Assembly (NCBI GenBank): GCA_013416795.1 | Contig: RQSC01000907.1 | Location: 69,144-133,143, forward strand | Reading direction: 5' to 3' | Source: Prasinococcaceae sp. CCMP 1430 | Lineage: Eukaryota; Prasinodermophyta; Palmophyllophyceae; Prasinococcales; Prasinococcaceae | DNA length: 64,000 nt | Shown: in pieces, positions 40,419-50,471 of the stretch | Position numbering within the stretch: the first letter of the stretch is position 1 | Layout of the letters: every line of letters begins with the position of its first letter | The notes under the pieces: model-generated | Databases searched by the model: none | What the model saw: the letters and a program-made list of their open reading frames with translations, nothing else | What the model was told of the DNA's origin: nothing | Position numbers and translations under genes: made by a program

Positions 40419-41636
40419 ATGGCGGGCGTGCGCACGCGCGCGTCCAAGCGGCGCATCGATATGGAGGACACCTCGCGCGACGCGAGGAGCAAGAAGCGTC
40501 GCATCGAGGCGGAAGATGCACCTCGCGATGCGAAGGGCAAGTCGAAGGCCAAGCGCAAGCTCGAGTTCGGGGAAGGGGCCGAGCGTGCCGCGTGCGCTCC
40601 CACGTCGCTGCCGCGTGAGATAGCCGAAATGGTGCTCTGGAAGCTCGACGCCACCGACCTCGCGTCGCTCGCGGCAGTCGACAGGGGATGCCGCTCGCTC
40701 GCGGCGAACGAGCACATGTGGCAGCTGCACGTCGAGCACAAGTGGGGTGCCGCTTCGGCGCTCATGAAGCGCGCCGCCGCTCTCGCGGGCGGCTGGCAGC
40801 AGCTGTACGCCGCCAAGAGCGCGAGCGACGCTTACGGCGGCGACTGGACCATTCCGTCCCACTTTGAGACTGAGGCGCTGCTCGACGAACTCGTGGAGCC
40901 CGCGGTGACTGGCGACTGCGACTGCCTTGACGTGGTGTTCCTCCTCGACGGCTCCGGCAGCGTGAGCCACGACGACTTCGTCGCCATGACGGGCTTTGTG
41001 CAGGGCGCCGCGCGCGTGCTCACCGGCACGCGCGGCACTGGCGGAGGTGGCCGCAGCGGCGGCAGCGGTGGCGCCGATCGGCCACTCGTGTGCCCCGTCC
41101 AGACCGCAATCGTGCAGTTCTCGAACGACACCCAGGTGGAGTTGGAGCTCGGCCCGCACGACTTTGACACCATCCAAGAGGCAACGGTCGCGATGGAGCG
41201 CATGAGCGGAGGCACCAACATCGCGCAGCCACTCATGCTCGCTCAGACCATGATGGAGGACGAGTCTCGGCACCCGGCCTCGCTCGCACCCTCGCGCGCC
41301 GTCGTGCTGCTCACGGATGGCCGAGTGGATTCGTATTCGGCGCGCCAGTCCGTCGAGCGCGCGCAGACGATGGCGGGCAGCCTCAAAGGGCTGCGCCTGT
41401 ACACGCTCGGCGTCGGGAGGGGTGTGGATTGCTCCCACATGCTCGAGCTGGTCGCCGCCGGGGACGCGGCAGGCGCGTGCGCTGGCCCGTCGTCGCAGCA
41501 TCGCTCCTCAAACCCCTACCAGGACGCCATGCAACCGTGCTGGTCCCGCAAGAAGGAGCTCGAGGAGCACAAGTCCATGCTCATGAAGACGTGCAGGTAC
41601 CTGGCGCTCAGGACGCTCGACGACGTTCACTGGTGA
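40419..41636 (+). CDS. F-box protein with C-terminal von Willebrand A domain
   Basis: An intronless 405-aa protein. The N-terminus is very basic with a repeated (K)RRIxxEDxxRDA motif, which is a likely nuclear localisation signal. An F-box follows at about residues 62-110 (SLPREIAEMVLWKLDATDLASLAAV...MWQLHVEHKWG). A vWA domain spans about 165-365 with a complete MIDAS: DGSGS after VVFLL, the Thr in MSGGTNIAQPL, and the Asp in VVLLTDGRVD. The F-box predicts recruitment to an SCF ubiquitin ligase through SKP1. The vWA domain would be the substrate-binding module. The domain pairing is uncommon. A Gly-rich loop (GTGGGGRSGGSGG) is inserted in the vWA fold. It starts at the first ATG. Confidence 0.8.
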   Translation: MAGVRTRASKRRIDMEDTSRDARSKKRRIEAEDAPRDAKGKSKAKRKLEFGEGAERAACAPTSLPREIAEMVLWKLDATDLASLAAVDRGCRSLAANEHMWQLHVEHKWGAASALMKRAAALAGGWQQLYAAKSASDAYGGDWTIPSHFETEALLDELVEPAVTGDCDCLDVVFLLDGSGSVSHDDFVAMTGFVQGAARVLTGTRGTGGGGRSGGSGGADRPLVCPVQTAIVQFSNDTQVELELGPHDFDTIQEATVAMERMSGGTNIAQPLMLAQTMMEDESRHPASLAPSRAVVLLTDGRVDSYSARQSVERAQTMAGSLKGLRLYTLGVGRGVDCSHMLELVAAGDAAGACAGPSSQHRSSNPYQDAMQPCWSRKKELEEHKSMLMKTCRYLALRTLDDVHW

Positions 41637-42311
41637 CGCGACGCTGCGCGGAATGGACCAATCTCGCATGCGCACCGCATCCGTGACACCATTGATATCA
41701 TCGCCCCACCCCCACCCCACCCACCCCATCCCCCCACCCCCTTCCCCGCCCGCGGGCATCTGTGGGTGACCCCGTCGTACCCCAAGTACCAAACGCATCG
41801 AGGCATCAAGAAAAGCCACCGTCATGTCAGAGGCGAAGGACCGCCCCAAGAAGATTGGAGCGACAGAGAGAGAAGCGAGGACGTGCGCGAGAGAGGCCAG
41901 CTACAGACTGGCTGGCATCTCCACACTGTACATGATTCACTACGCGCGCAACTATTGTAGATTGCTTGCCGGGCGCGGGCCGCCCGAGGCACTGTATCGC
42001 CGTGGCAGGCACAGCTGTGAAATAACTTTTCCAAACCATCCTCATGGCAAGCGCGAGCGAGATGAGCGGCGCATTGGACTCGTCAGAGGCACGCGGTGTC
42101 TTTATCGAATGAGGTAGGTTTTCGAAGTTTACAAAAGCGCACATGTGGTACAGACATGTCATGGCGCGCGTCGCGCGCAGCATGGCGGGCGCGCCGCTCC
42201 AGCTGGAACAGCGGGCAGCCGCCGGTGCGCAACGGCCAGGGTTGAGAGCTCCGCGGGCCCACGGCGCGACGGTTGTCCGACAACGAGAACCTCAGTCGTC
42301 AAAGAGTGGAC
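41637..42311. other. Convergent gap F-box-vWA / CNOT2
   Basis: 675 bp with a pyrimidine-rich run of CCCCA units (41703-41755), TGTACATGATTC at 41927-41938 and ATTGTAGATTG at 41953-41963. Lower GC than its surroundings. No gene is supported; the small frames show no family features. Confidence 0.4.
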
Positions 42312-44629
42312 TCATTGCGGTACCGGCATACCGGGGGCCGAGGGCGCCACGGGTTGTCCTTGCGAGACCGCCTGCGCGGCGGCCTGCGCCGCTGCCGAGG
42401 GCCTCACCTCGACCGCGTCATACTGCAGCACGAAGTTGTCCTTGCGAACGCGCTGCCACGACGTCAGGTCGAACACCCAGAAGCTGCCGCGCTCGAACTG
42501 AGCCGTTTTCTCAGCAACGGCGGCGTCCTGTACGCGCGCCAGCCACAGTTTCAGCTCCTTGTGGTACAGCCAGCCACGGCTGTAAAGCTCCTCCGCTGCG
42601 TACAACTGGCCCTCGTCGCCCGGCATGGAGTAGAACGCATACAGCAGCGTTTCGAGCTGGAAGCGCTGGAGAAGCTGCGGCTGCAGACGCGGCGGCTGCT
42701 GCGACACGAAGCAATCCGGCAAAGAAAGCTCGGGCTCGCCGGCAGACGGCGCGTCAGCCCACGGGGACGCGAACGTCTTCCACAGGCTGTCCGCCGAGTT
42801 AAGATTCAGGCCCAGCGTCGTCAGGTCCGTGCCAAGGGCGAGCGTGGTCAGATCAGGATCGCTCATGCGGATGACGCTGAGGAGACCTAGCAGCCCGAAA
42901 CGATCTGGGTTTGCGTCACCCACCGGCTTGCTACCCTTCGTGCTCGCATTGGGATCGACGAAAGCACCCCCCTGCGCACCCCCCAAGCCGGGAAACTGCT
43001 GCTGCTGCTGCTGCTGCTGCGCCTGCTGCTGCTGCTGCGGCTGCTGCCCGCGAAGCCCACCGGGGAAACCCGGCGCGCCGCCGCGGTCGGGCATCAACTG
43101 CTGCTGCATGACGTTTCCCATGCCCAGGCCACCGCCGCCCATACCACCCTGCATGCCGCCATGCATCGCCGCCATGCCGTGCCCGTCCTCGCCACCGTTG
43201 CCCGACTGGGACCGCGGGGCCGCGCCGGGAAGCTCGGGGAAGTCCTCGCTTTGGATGCTGAACTCACTCTGCGGCTGCTTGGGCATCATCGGGGCCATAT
43301 GCGGGCCACCGGGCACGCCAGGCCCCAGCCCGGCGCCGCCCGGCCCCGCGCGCGGGCCGCCGCCAAGGCTGGGGAAGTCACTCATGTCAAACGCGGGCAT
43401 GTCCGGCATGAGCCCATCGCCGCCCATCATGCCCGGCGCGCCCTGCCCCCCGCCCGGGCCCATTTGCTGCGGCAAGACGCCGCCGCCCATGCCTGGCCCC
43501 TTCATCATACCTCCCATGCCCGGCGCCATGCCCGGGTGAACCTGACCCTGCTTGCGCATGGCCATGGCAAGCATATCACCCTGCTGCGCGTACCCCGGTT
43601 GCGGAGCGCCTGGCATGCCCGGGTGCTGCGCGTTGCCCCCACCAGGCGCCATGCCCATGCCACCGCGCCCACCGGCACTGGGCGCCGCGCCCACACCGCC
43701 CGGCATGCCACCCGCGCTGTTCATCCCCACCGGCGCACTGTACTGTCGCATCTGTTGCGGCATCATCGCTGCAGACGAGGCCATGCCACCGTTCATTGCG
43801 CTCGGCGGCATGCTGCCCATTGACTGTTGCCTGGCGCCCATCGCCTGCTGCGGCTGCTGCTGCTGCTATGGCGGCGCGCCGGGAGTGCGGTGCCGCCGCG
43901 CGGCAGCGTCAGGACGTCGCGCTCCTCCCTACTGAGCGAGAGCGCGCAGCTGGGTGATCCTGCGCGCCGCCGCGCCCGCTTTCCCCACCATCCTCGCCTT
44001 GCCCCCACGCCCGCATCGCAGCGATCGCGCGCGTGATCGCGCCCGAGAGGGCGCTCCGGCGCGCACACGGGCACGCGCGCGAGCGCGCGGCGCACGCACC
44101 TGCGAGAGCCCCTGCATGCCACCCCCCATCGCGCGGCCCTGCACGCCGTACCCAGGCGCAGGCATGCCTGGCACACTCCCTGTCGAGACGGCGGTGGCGC
44201 CGGCGGCAGCGGCGTCAGGGCGCAGGTGTTAGGGTTGCTACCGTCACAAGGGCGCGCAACGCGACGCGGGAAAACGCCCTTTTTTTTCCTCCGCCGGATC
44301 AAACCGACGGCGCGCCCCAGGCGAGTGAGGCGGCGGCGCGCGGGCAGAGGGGAGGACGCGGGGCGCGCGACGGGAGAGGGGCGAGTTGGGGGAGAGCGGG
44401 GAGGAGGCAAGGGGCGCGCGGCGCGCACCTCCGCCCATGGCGTAGCCCTGCCCGTCCTGCATAGGCTGCCCGTTGTTGGAGAACTGCGGTGCACGCGCGC
44501 TCGTGTCAGAGCAGGTCAAAATGCACTGGAAATGAGGTTTGGGGAGGCGAAGCGCACGCGCGAAAGACGACGAGCAGCGCGCCGCGGCGCCGCGCGGCGC
44601 ACCTCCTGCCCCTGCTGGAACTGATACAT
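42312..44629 (-). CDS. CNOT2 / NOT2: CCR4-NOT complex subunit 2
   Basis: Four exons, 44629-44603, 44483-44429, 44179-44100 and 43865-42312, give about 571 aa. The C-terminus is the NOT-box domain: LTTLALGTDLTTLGLNLNS, ETLLYAFYSMPGDEGQLYAA, YSRGWLYHKELKLWL and RGSFWVFDLTSWQRVRKDN. The N-terminal two thirds is low-complexity, Gly/Met/Pro/Gln-rich with a poly-Gln tract (about 43000-43060). It contains a LSDFPSLGG-like motif (DMSDFPSLGG) also seen in animal and yeast NOT2. The protein is a structural core of the deadenylase complex that shortens mRNA tails. Three short 5' exons encode MYQFQQGQE, FSNNGQPMQDGQ... and SVPGMPAPGYG..., joined in phase through GTGCGY donors. The first exon is only 27 nt of coding sequence. 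Confidence 0.87.
42994..43048. repeat. CTG/CAG trinucleotide run in CNOT2 (poly-Gln)
   Basis: Consecutive CTG/CTGCTG units interrupted by GCC and GGC encode a Gln-rich tract on the minus strand. It is length-unstable by nature. Confidence 0.75.
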
Positions 44630-45634
44630 CGCGGCGGCCGCGGCGGTCACCACCGCGCCGCGATCACCTGCGGCGCGCGCGTCGGCGTCGACGTCGGCGA
44701 CGGCGACGGCGACAGCGACGTCAGCGTCGGCGCCACAAGCGCGCTCCGGTCATGAAACGGAGGCAAAAAAAAGAGAGAGAGAGGCTCGCGATGGCGGTGA
44801 GAGGGGTCGGACACTAGCCGAGCAATCACACCAACGACAGATCCAGCGGCGAAACGATCCAAGAAGAGCGCGGGCGCGCGCCGGCGGCGCGTCGTTGGGA
44901 AGACTCGCTCGCGCAGCACCCGACGACGAAAAGGGGCACGCAAAAAAAAAAAAGTATTGGGGGGGGCGCGCCGCGGGCGGGAGCGCGCACACGCGCGCCA
45001 GACTTCCCCTCATGCGCGCGCGCGCGCCGCGCGCGCGCCGCTCGGGGCAAGGCGCGAGCGAGCAAAGCGCGCGCGTCGCCGCCCCCTCCCGTGAAAAGCC
45101 GCGCTGTTGGGCTCTCAAATGCGACCGAACGCGAAATCATCCATATCTTTGGCAGCCGCGCGCGGACCCGCGCCGTCGCACGAAACGCGCGCCCCTTTTC
45201 CGCTAAGGGGTTCGGGAGCTGATCGGGGGCCCGGACGCGCGAGGTTTTCGCGGAACGCCGCGACGCGCACGTAGCGCAGCGCATACTACGCGCGCCGCAT
45301 TGTCACGCGGGGATGCTCACCCGCGCGCCTGGGCGCGGGGGCGCACGCGAAATCCGCTCCGCTGTTTGGCCGCCGGCCTCGAGGCTCCCAGTTTTCTTTT
45401 TTTTCGGGGGGGGAGGGGGGGAGTGGAGGGAGGTCAGATGCTCTTCCTTCCTTCTTTGATTTCAAGCAAGCAAGACAAAATCAATCAAAATCCAGATCAA
45501 AATCCGCAGTCCACGCGCAGGTCGCAAAAAAAAAAATCAAAATCCCGTTGCAAGCGGCGGCGAGCGCCGCGGGCCACACGCCGTGCGCGCGGCGCGAGCG
45601 CATCGCGCGCGGCGCGGCGGCGGGACTCGCCGCG
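44630..45634. promoter_or_regulatory. Divergent intergenic region CNOT2 / GT61-like
   Basis: 1 kb without a supported gene. It has short A runs (44942-44952 and 45528-45537), a G run at 44958-44965, a poly-T/poly-G stretch at 45392-45422, and repeated ATCAAAATC words at 45480-45545. It presumably contains both promoters. Confidence 0.45.
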
Positions 45635-47452
45635 ATGGGCGCCAAGGCGAAGCGCAAGTCGACGGGCGGCGGCGGCGGCGGCAAGGGCACTCCTGCCAGG
45701 CAGAAGGTGGAAAACACGAGCCAGAGCGGGAGCACGGGTAGCGAAGGGGGCAATGCCGCCACGACCGGCGGATCCAGCGCCGTCGAGGCAGACGCGCAGG
45801 ACGGCGCCGAGGGCGGCGGTGCGTCGGGCCGACATAGCGGTCGTCCCTCGGGCGCCTGGGGCGGCGTGGGCCCGAGCAGCGGCGCGCAGCGGCAGGCGCT
45901 CGTGGCGGCAAGCGTCGCGCTCGTGGCGGCGCTCGCGGGCGGTGCGCTCCGGCTGCTTCTTGGGAGCGTGCCGATGGATCGGCTCGCGAAGCTGGAGTTT
46001 CTCTCCAACGGATCGGTCGTGGACGCCGTCGATCCGTGCCGTGGCGCCGACCTGAGCCCGGGCGGACACGCGACGCAGTGCGAGGTGCCCATGGTGACAT
46101 CCAAGCCTAGGTGGGCGCAAGGGTCGGCGCGCACGCGCGTGAATCAGTCGCAGGCGTGGACGTCCTACTCGCAGCTTTGGCACAACGCGGGAAGCTGGTA
46201 TGCGCTCGTCGAGGGCGGGCCAGACAAGGCAATCAAGGCAGACTGGAAGATGAGCCGCAACACGCGCATCCAGGCGATGCACGTGTCGTCGGCGAACGCG
46301 TTCGCGAAAAACACGGACGTTGCCTTCGTGCCGGGCACGACGCTGCTGCTGGACTACTCGTATTGGAGACACCCCGGAGCGATCGGCCACTGGGGCGGCG
46401 ACGTGCTGTACCCGCTGTACTCAACGCTTCGCGAGCTAGGCCGGCCGACGATCGACCGCGTGATCATCCTGCACATCAAACACAGGCACCTCATCCCCTG
46501 GGTGCGGCATACGATGGCGGTCGCACTGGACCTCGAGCTGGACAATCTCCCGCCGATCACGCTCATGCGGACCGCGGAGCCTGTGGGCATCGGACCGGGC
46601 CCAGGCACGCCGCTGTTCGGCCTCGACGATGAGAAGTGGTACGTCTTCGAGCACGGGCTTCATGTGCACGACACGTTCTCGGGTGGCAAGCGCGGCTTCA
46701 AGCGCGCGGCGGATCACAACGCATGGCGCGACGAGATGTACCGGCGCGCGGGCGTCGGGCCGGGCTGGTCGGAGGGCAATCAGATCACCTTCCACCTGAG
46801 CCCGCCACGGCCGCTCTCGAATGGCAGGCGCGTGGTAAACGAGGGCGCCTTGCTTGAGCTGCTCGCAAAGTACGGCCCCGTGCAGACGGTGCAGTTCCGC
46901 TCGGATACGTCCTTCGAAGAGCAGGTGCAGACTATGGCGAATTCGTCCATCTTCGTCGCCGTGCACACATCCGTGCTCACTAACGCAGTGCTGCTGCGAC
47001 CCGGCGCGGCTGTGTTCGAGATCACGCCGTGCATGCTGCAATGGGGTCAACTCGAGGAATTCATGAAGACGCTGACGAGCGCCGCGGGGGATATCCACCA
47101 CTTCGCTTGGCGCTGCATGGACAACAAGTACACTCACCACCACGACCCCGCCGACACGCGCAAATTCGCTCACTGGACAAAGGAGGAGTGCATGGGCTCC
47201 GAGTGTGTTGAGGCGGCTATACGCGTTGATGTCGAGCTCAACCTTGAAGAGTTCGAGCGCCTGCTGGATGCGCGTGTCCCGCAAATTCTTGCCGGGCAGA
47301 GCGCTCAGTCACTCGATGTCAAGTGGGAGGACATGCCTGACCTGTACACGGCCAAACAGCTCGAGGAGAACGCGGAGCCGTCCGAGGCAGACGAGGAGCC
47401 GGAGATCGTCGGGGCGAGGGCCGCGCCGTCGACCCCACCCAAGACAAAGTGA
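45635..47452 (+). CDS. GT61-like glycosyltransferase, type II membrane protein
   Basis: An intronless 605-aa protein. A short basic, Gly/Ser-rich cytosolic end (MGAKAKRKS...) is followed by one membrane anchor at about residues 88-110 (QALVAASVALVAALAGGALRLLLG). The lumenal DUF563/GT61 domain follows with HWGGDVLYPLYSTL, VIILHIKHRHLIPW, VVNEGALLELLAKYG, VQTVQFRSDTSFEEQVQTM and SIFVAVHTSVLTNAVLLRPGAAVFEI. This is the same core as plant xylosyl/arabinosyl and animal EOGT/POMGNT2 transferases. It most likely acts in the Golgi on a glycoprotein or cell-surface glycan; the sugar is unknown. The acidic tail (EENAEPSEADEEPE) lies after the catalytic domain. The ATG at 45635 is the only one giving a type II topology. 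Confidence 0.82.
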   Translation: MGAKAKRKSTGGGGGGKGTPARQKVENTSQSGSTGSEGGNAATTGGSSAVEADAQDGAEGGGASGRHSGRPSGAWGGVGPSSGAQRQALVAASVALVAALAGGALRLLLGSVPMDRLAKLEFLSNGSVVDAVDPCRGADLSPGGHATQCEVPMVTSKPRWAQGSARTRVNQSQAWTSYSQLWHNAGSWYALVEGGPDKAIKADWKMSRNTRIQAMHVSSANAFAKNTDVAFVPGTTLLLDYSYWRHPGAIGHWGGDVLYPLYSTLRELGRPTIDRVIILHIKHRHLIPWVRHTMAVALDLELDNLPPITLMRTAEPVGIGPGPGTPLFGLDDEKWYVFEHGLHVHDTFSGGKRGFKRAADHNAWRDEMYRRAGVGPGWSEGNQITFHLSPPRPLSNGRRVVNEGALLELLAKYGPVQTVQFRSDTSFEEQVQTMANSSIFVAVHTSVLTNAVLLRPGAAVFEITPCMLQWGQLEEFMKTLTSAAGDIHHFAWRCMDNKYTHHHDPADTRKFAHWTKEECMGSECVEAAIRVDVELNLEEFERLLDARVPQILAGQSAQSLDVKWEDMPDLYTAKQLEENAEPSEADEEPEIVGARAAPSTPPKTK

Positions 47453-47542
47453 GCCCCCGTGGGCGCACAGACACTGTTGCGCATCTGTAATGCAATCTCA
47501 TGGCGGCGATCCTGCAACTTATCTCAACAAGACCCACGCAAC

Positions 47543-48502
47543 TTACGCCTGCCACTCGAGGCCCTTGGTGGCGAGCGCAAGCGCTCCTTCGTACGTCTTG
47601 CAGCCACCGATGAAGCCCGCGGCGTGCACGAAGATGCACCCCTCAACACCGGTCAGCTCCGAAAGGGCATCGTCACGCACGCCACGCCACGGCTCGGGCA
47701 GCGCCTTGCGGCAAGCAAACGAGGAGGCCGAGGGGGGCACGGCCTGCACGCGCCAGCCTCCCTTGGAATCCTGGTAGAGGCAGTAGATTATCTCCCCAAC
47801 AATCTCAAGCTCCTCCTCGACGGCGAACAGGTGCTCCTTCCACGGCGCGAACTGACCCATGACCATAATCTTTCCGCTGGGGTGCACCTCGGTTCGCTTG
47901 GAGACGGCCTCCTCGACGATGTTGCGCGCGGGCAGCCACGAGCGCGCAAGGTAGCTCACGCAGTCCGTGAAATCGGCAGCAGCGAGCTCCATGCCGCGCT
48001 CGAACCTCTTCATCTGCTCCTCTGGCCCCGCCTCCTCGTTCCACGAGGGGTTGAGCGAGCCAATGCGAGAAGAGAGGTCAGTGCGGTTCGCATAGCGCGC
48101 TGGCGCGTCTGTGTCGTACTGCGACACGCCGTTGTCGATAGCGTCGACGGCCTCGACGAACTTGTTGTATACCAGCGGGTACAGCGTGTCCACGATGGCG
48201 TCGGACTCCGACACGCCGTCGCCCAGCGTCGCGGCGATGATCTCACGGCCGTGGTGCATGTACACCAGCCCCGCCGAGCTCAGCTTGGTCGTATCCTTCC
48301 CCGGGAACTTCGTGCCGAAGGTGCGCTGGTGGTGGTCGTAGCGAAGTTTCTCGGGTACGTACTCACCGCCGACGTCGATCACGATGTCACACTGCGCGAG
48401 GCGTTCCGGGTCGCGTGTGCGCACGATCTCGGCGCCGGCAAAGCGCGCTGTGCGTCGCAGCATTGCGCAACCCACTACCTCGTCGCAATGGAAGGTGCCA
48501 TC
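47543..48502 (-). CDS. MYG1: MYG1 family DHH-type exonuclease (5' exon unresolved)
   Basis: The main exon gives about 319 aa from DGTFHCDE onward. RTRDPERLAQCDIVIDVGGEY and RYDHHQRTFG (DHH motif) are the catalytic landmarks. NRTDLSSRIGSLNPSWNE, GWRVQAVPP and FVHAAGFIGG also match the family. MYG1 is a 3'-5' RNA exonuclease that processes RNA in the nucleus and mitochondria. An in-frame stop lies just upstream and the acceptor CCTCGCAG ends at 48503, so the first exon is missing from this model. The ATG-led frame at about 48672 (MLRLAAAVLACAAANP) is a candidate, but no phase-correct donor could be chosen with confidence. The 3' end is 90 bp from the GT61-like stop. Confidence 0.85.
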   Translation of the reverse strand, partial: DGTFHCDEVVGCAMLRRTARFAGAEIVRTRDPERLAQCDIVIDVGGEYVPEKLRYDHHQRTFGTKFPGKDTTKLSSAGLVYMHHGREIIAATLGDGVSESDAIVDTLYPLVYNKFVEAVDAIDNGVSQYDTDAPARYANRTDLSSRIGSLNPSWNEEAGPEEQMKRFERGMELAAADFTDCVSYLARSWLPARNIVEEAVSKRTEVHPSGKIMVMGQFAPWKEHLFAVEEELEIVGEIIYCLYQDSKGGWRVQAVPPSASSFACRKALPEPWRGVRDDALSELTGVEGCIFVHAAGFIGGCKTYEGALALATKGLEWQA

Positions 48503-49194
48503 CTGCGAGGCGCAGAACGCGCCCGCCGCATCCCGCCCGCCACAGTGTCAGATGCCATGCGCACGACCGGTGGGCAGCGCCCCACGCCGCGCGCGGCCCG
48601 CGCGGCGCGCGCTGGGGGGCGCAGGGATTGGCGGCCGCACACGCGAGGACCGCCGCCGCCAGGCGCAGCATGCGCGCGCCGTGTGGCGGGCAGCCGCCGC
48701 CGCAGCCCCAATCCCGCCGCGCTCGCTCGCTCCTGCCGTCAGAGCTGGAACGCGCACACTGAGGCACCTTTATTAGGGTTTAGGGTTTAGAAAAGAGAGT
48801 CGCGATCACGGCGGCTGTGTCCCCATTTGAGGTTGGGAAACAACTCTGTCCTGCCCACGCATATTTTTTTTTAAAAAAGGTTTTTGGTGCTTTTTGCGCC
48901 GCGCGCGAGGGCGCAGGCGCACCAGTCAATTGTCAGGAAATCAGGGTGTGAAGCGCCGGGGGGAAGCGCCGGAGGGAGCACGGACCGGGTCTGCCCCTGG
49001 GTTCGGCCAAACGGCAAAAAAAAAAAGGGGACGCTCACTCTGGCTGGCGGGTCGGTGCTGCGGCGTCCTCCTTCGGCAGAGGCAGACTGTGCGGCCGCGG
49101 CGGGGTGGGTGGAGGGGGGGCACAGGGAGGGGGAAGGTGGTGGTGGAGGAGCAGGGCTCCAGGGAAGAGATGGTCGAAAAGGAGATCGTCTGCC
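48503..49194. promoter_or_regulatory. Divergent region MYG1 / epimerase-like
   Basis: Contains the MYG1 5' exon (unresolved), a telomere-type motif (separate entry), and an A/T-rich patch with TATTTTTTTTTAAAAAAGGTTTTTGG at 48860-48886. An A8 run is at 49015-49026. The remainder is G-rich on the plus strand. Confidence 0.5.
48773..48790 (+). promoter_or_regulatory. Interstitial TTTAGGG motif (telo-box type)
   Basis: TTAGGGTTTAGGGTTTAG is two and a half perfect plant/algal telomere units, inside a divergent promoter region. Telo-boxes of this form (AAACCCTAA) occur in promoters of ribosomal and growth genes in plants. Here it would face MYG1 on the minus strand. A single-copy telomere remnant is the alternative. 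Confidence 0.6.
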
Positions 49195-50304
49195 ATGGCC
49201 GCGGCGCGCGCGCCGCGCAGTACGCGCTCTCCCTCCCTCGCGCACGCGAGCGAGGCCGGGCTCCACGCGGCGCGCGTGCTAGTGCTCGGAGGGGGCTTCC
49301 TCGGCGCGCGCGTGGCAGCCGCGCTGCCTACTGGCACCGCTTATGCCACCGTGCTCTCGCCCTCCGAGCGTGCCGACGCCGAGCGAGCGGGAGCGCCGCC
49401 TGAGAGCCTCGTGGGCTTCGCAGACGCTGCCGAGCTGCTCGCTGAGGATGAGTACACGCATGTGCTCTCCACAATCCCCCCAGACGCCTCCGGTCGAGAC
49501 GCGGGACTTGAGGCCACACAGTGCATGCTGGCGTGCGGGCACGCAGCCGCGTGCGTGCGTTGGGTGGGTTACTGCTCAAGCACGAGCGTGTACGGTGGCG
49601 CGGGCGGCAGGTTGGTCGACGAATGCTCTGTGCCTGCGCCCGCGTCGGAGCGCGGTGAGAAGCGGCTCGCAGCCGAGCGTGCATGGGTGGCGGCGTTCCC
49701 AGAGGAGAATCTGCCCGAGTCAGCGGATGTGGGGAGGACACAGGTCCCCTGTTTGCGCGTCTTCCGCCTGGGTGCGCTGTATGGGCCTGGCCGCTCGGCA
49801 CTGAGCGCGCTACAACGCATGCACGCGGACGGTGGCTCCAATGCCGCCGCGCAGAGGCGCTCGGCGGCTCCGCGCACACCGCGCATTCATGTCGACGATG
49901 CCGTGGCGGCAATAATCGCGTCAATGGCGCAAGCATGCACCGCCGCGTCAACGCGCGTCGCCATTTACAATCTCGTCGATGACGACGACTCGCCGCGGGC
50001 CGACGCTCTGCGCTTTGCCGCAGAGCTCGCTGGAATGCCATCTCTTGTCGAGGCCGACCGGGGAAGCGACGCGAACGGCTTCAGCTGCGGCAGCGCTAAG
50101 GACGCAGCGGATGTCGGCCCTACTGTGCGCGATGCAGAAAAGGACAAGCGCGTGAGCAACACGCGCATGAAAGCTGACCTTGGCGTGGCGCTGCGATACC
50201 CGACGTTCAGGGAGGGTCTAAGGGCGATCGCCAAGGTGGAGGTGGGGTCTGCAGGGACACCGTCGACGGGGGTGGCGTCAGCAGCAGGCACGAGCTCGGC
50301 ATAG
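49195..50304 (+). CDS. NAD(P)-dependent epimerase/dehydratase-like protein (SDR)
   Basis: An intronless 369-aa protein. The Rossmann dinucleotide loop is VLVLGGGFLGARVAAAL near residue 28. VLSTIPPDA, then WVGYCSSTSVYGG (the SSTSVYG motif in place of the usual YxxxK region) and FRLGALYGPGRSAL follow. IHVDDAVAAII and an IYNLVDDDDSPR block complete the extended-SDR pattern. It resembles the atypical SDR group of bacterial YeeZ and plant homologues, whose substrates are not settled. The first ~25 residues are Ala/Arg/Ser-rich and might be a transit peptide. The ATG at 49195 is the first in frame with a reasonable context (gccATGg). Confidence 0.75.
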   Translation: MAAARAPRSTRSPSLAHASEAGLHAARVLVLGGGFLGARVAAALPTGTAYATVLSPSERADAERAGAPPESLVGFADAAELLAEDEYTHVLSTIPPDASGRDAGLEATQCMLACGHAAACVRWVGYCSSTSVYGGAGGRLVDECSVPAPASERGEKRLAAERAWVAAFPEENLPESADVGRTQVPCLRVFRLGALYGPGRSALSALQRMHADGGSNAAAQRRSAAPRTPRIHVDDAVAAIIASMAQACTAASTRVAIYNLVDDDDSPRADALRFAAELAGMPSLVEADRGSDANGFSCGSAKDAADVGPTVRDAEKDKRVSNTRMKADLGVALRYPTFREGLRAIAKVEVGSAGTPSTGVASAAGTSSA

Positions 50305-50471
50305 AGTGCGCTCTGGTGGTCCTGATCGTACTCATGTTTCGCCTTTGCCCGCCAAAGTTGGCCGTCCAACACCAGCTTTGTTGTAAAAATGTATGTTGAC
50401 AAAGTATATATACGTATGCTAGCGGTGGTGTACACAAGCCAGGGTGGCAAGCTTGGTGGGTCGACAACCCC
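50305..50471. terminator. Convergent 3' region with TGTAA
   Basis: 167 bp including TTTGTTGTAAAAATGTATGTTGAC (50376-50399) and TATATATACGTA. It is AT-rich and probably processes both transcripts. Confidence 0.35.

Noticed and set aside
39861-41501. A 546-codon minus frame over the F-box-vWA gene and its promoter
   Set aside because: No domain features; the F-box and MIDAS motifs are on the plus strand.
41766-42300. Several 60-120 codon frames between the F-box-vWA gene and CNOT2
   Set aside because: No family resemblance, inconsistent frames, and located in a typical 3' flanking region.
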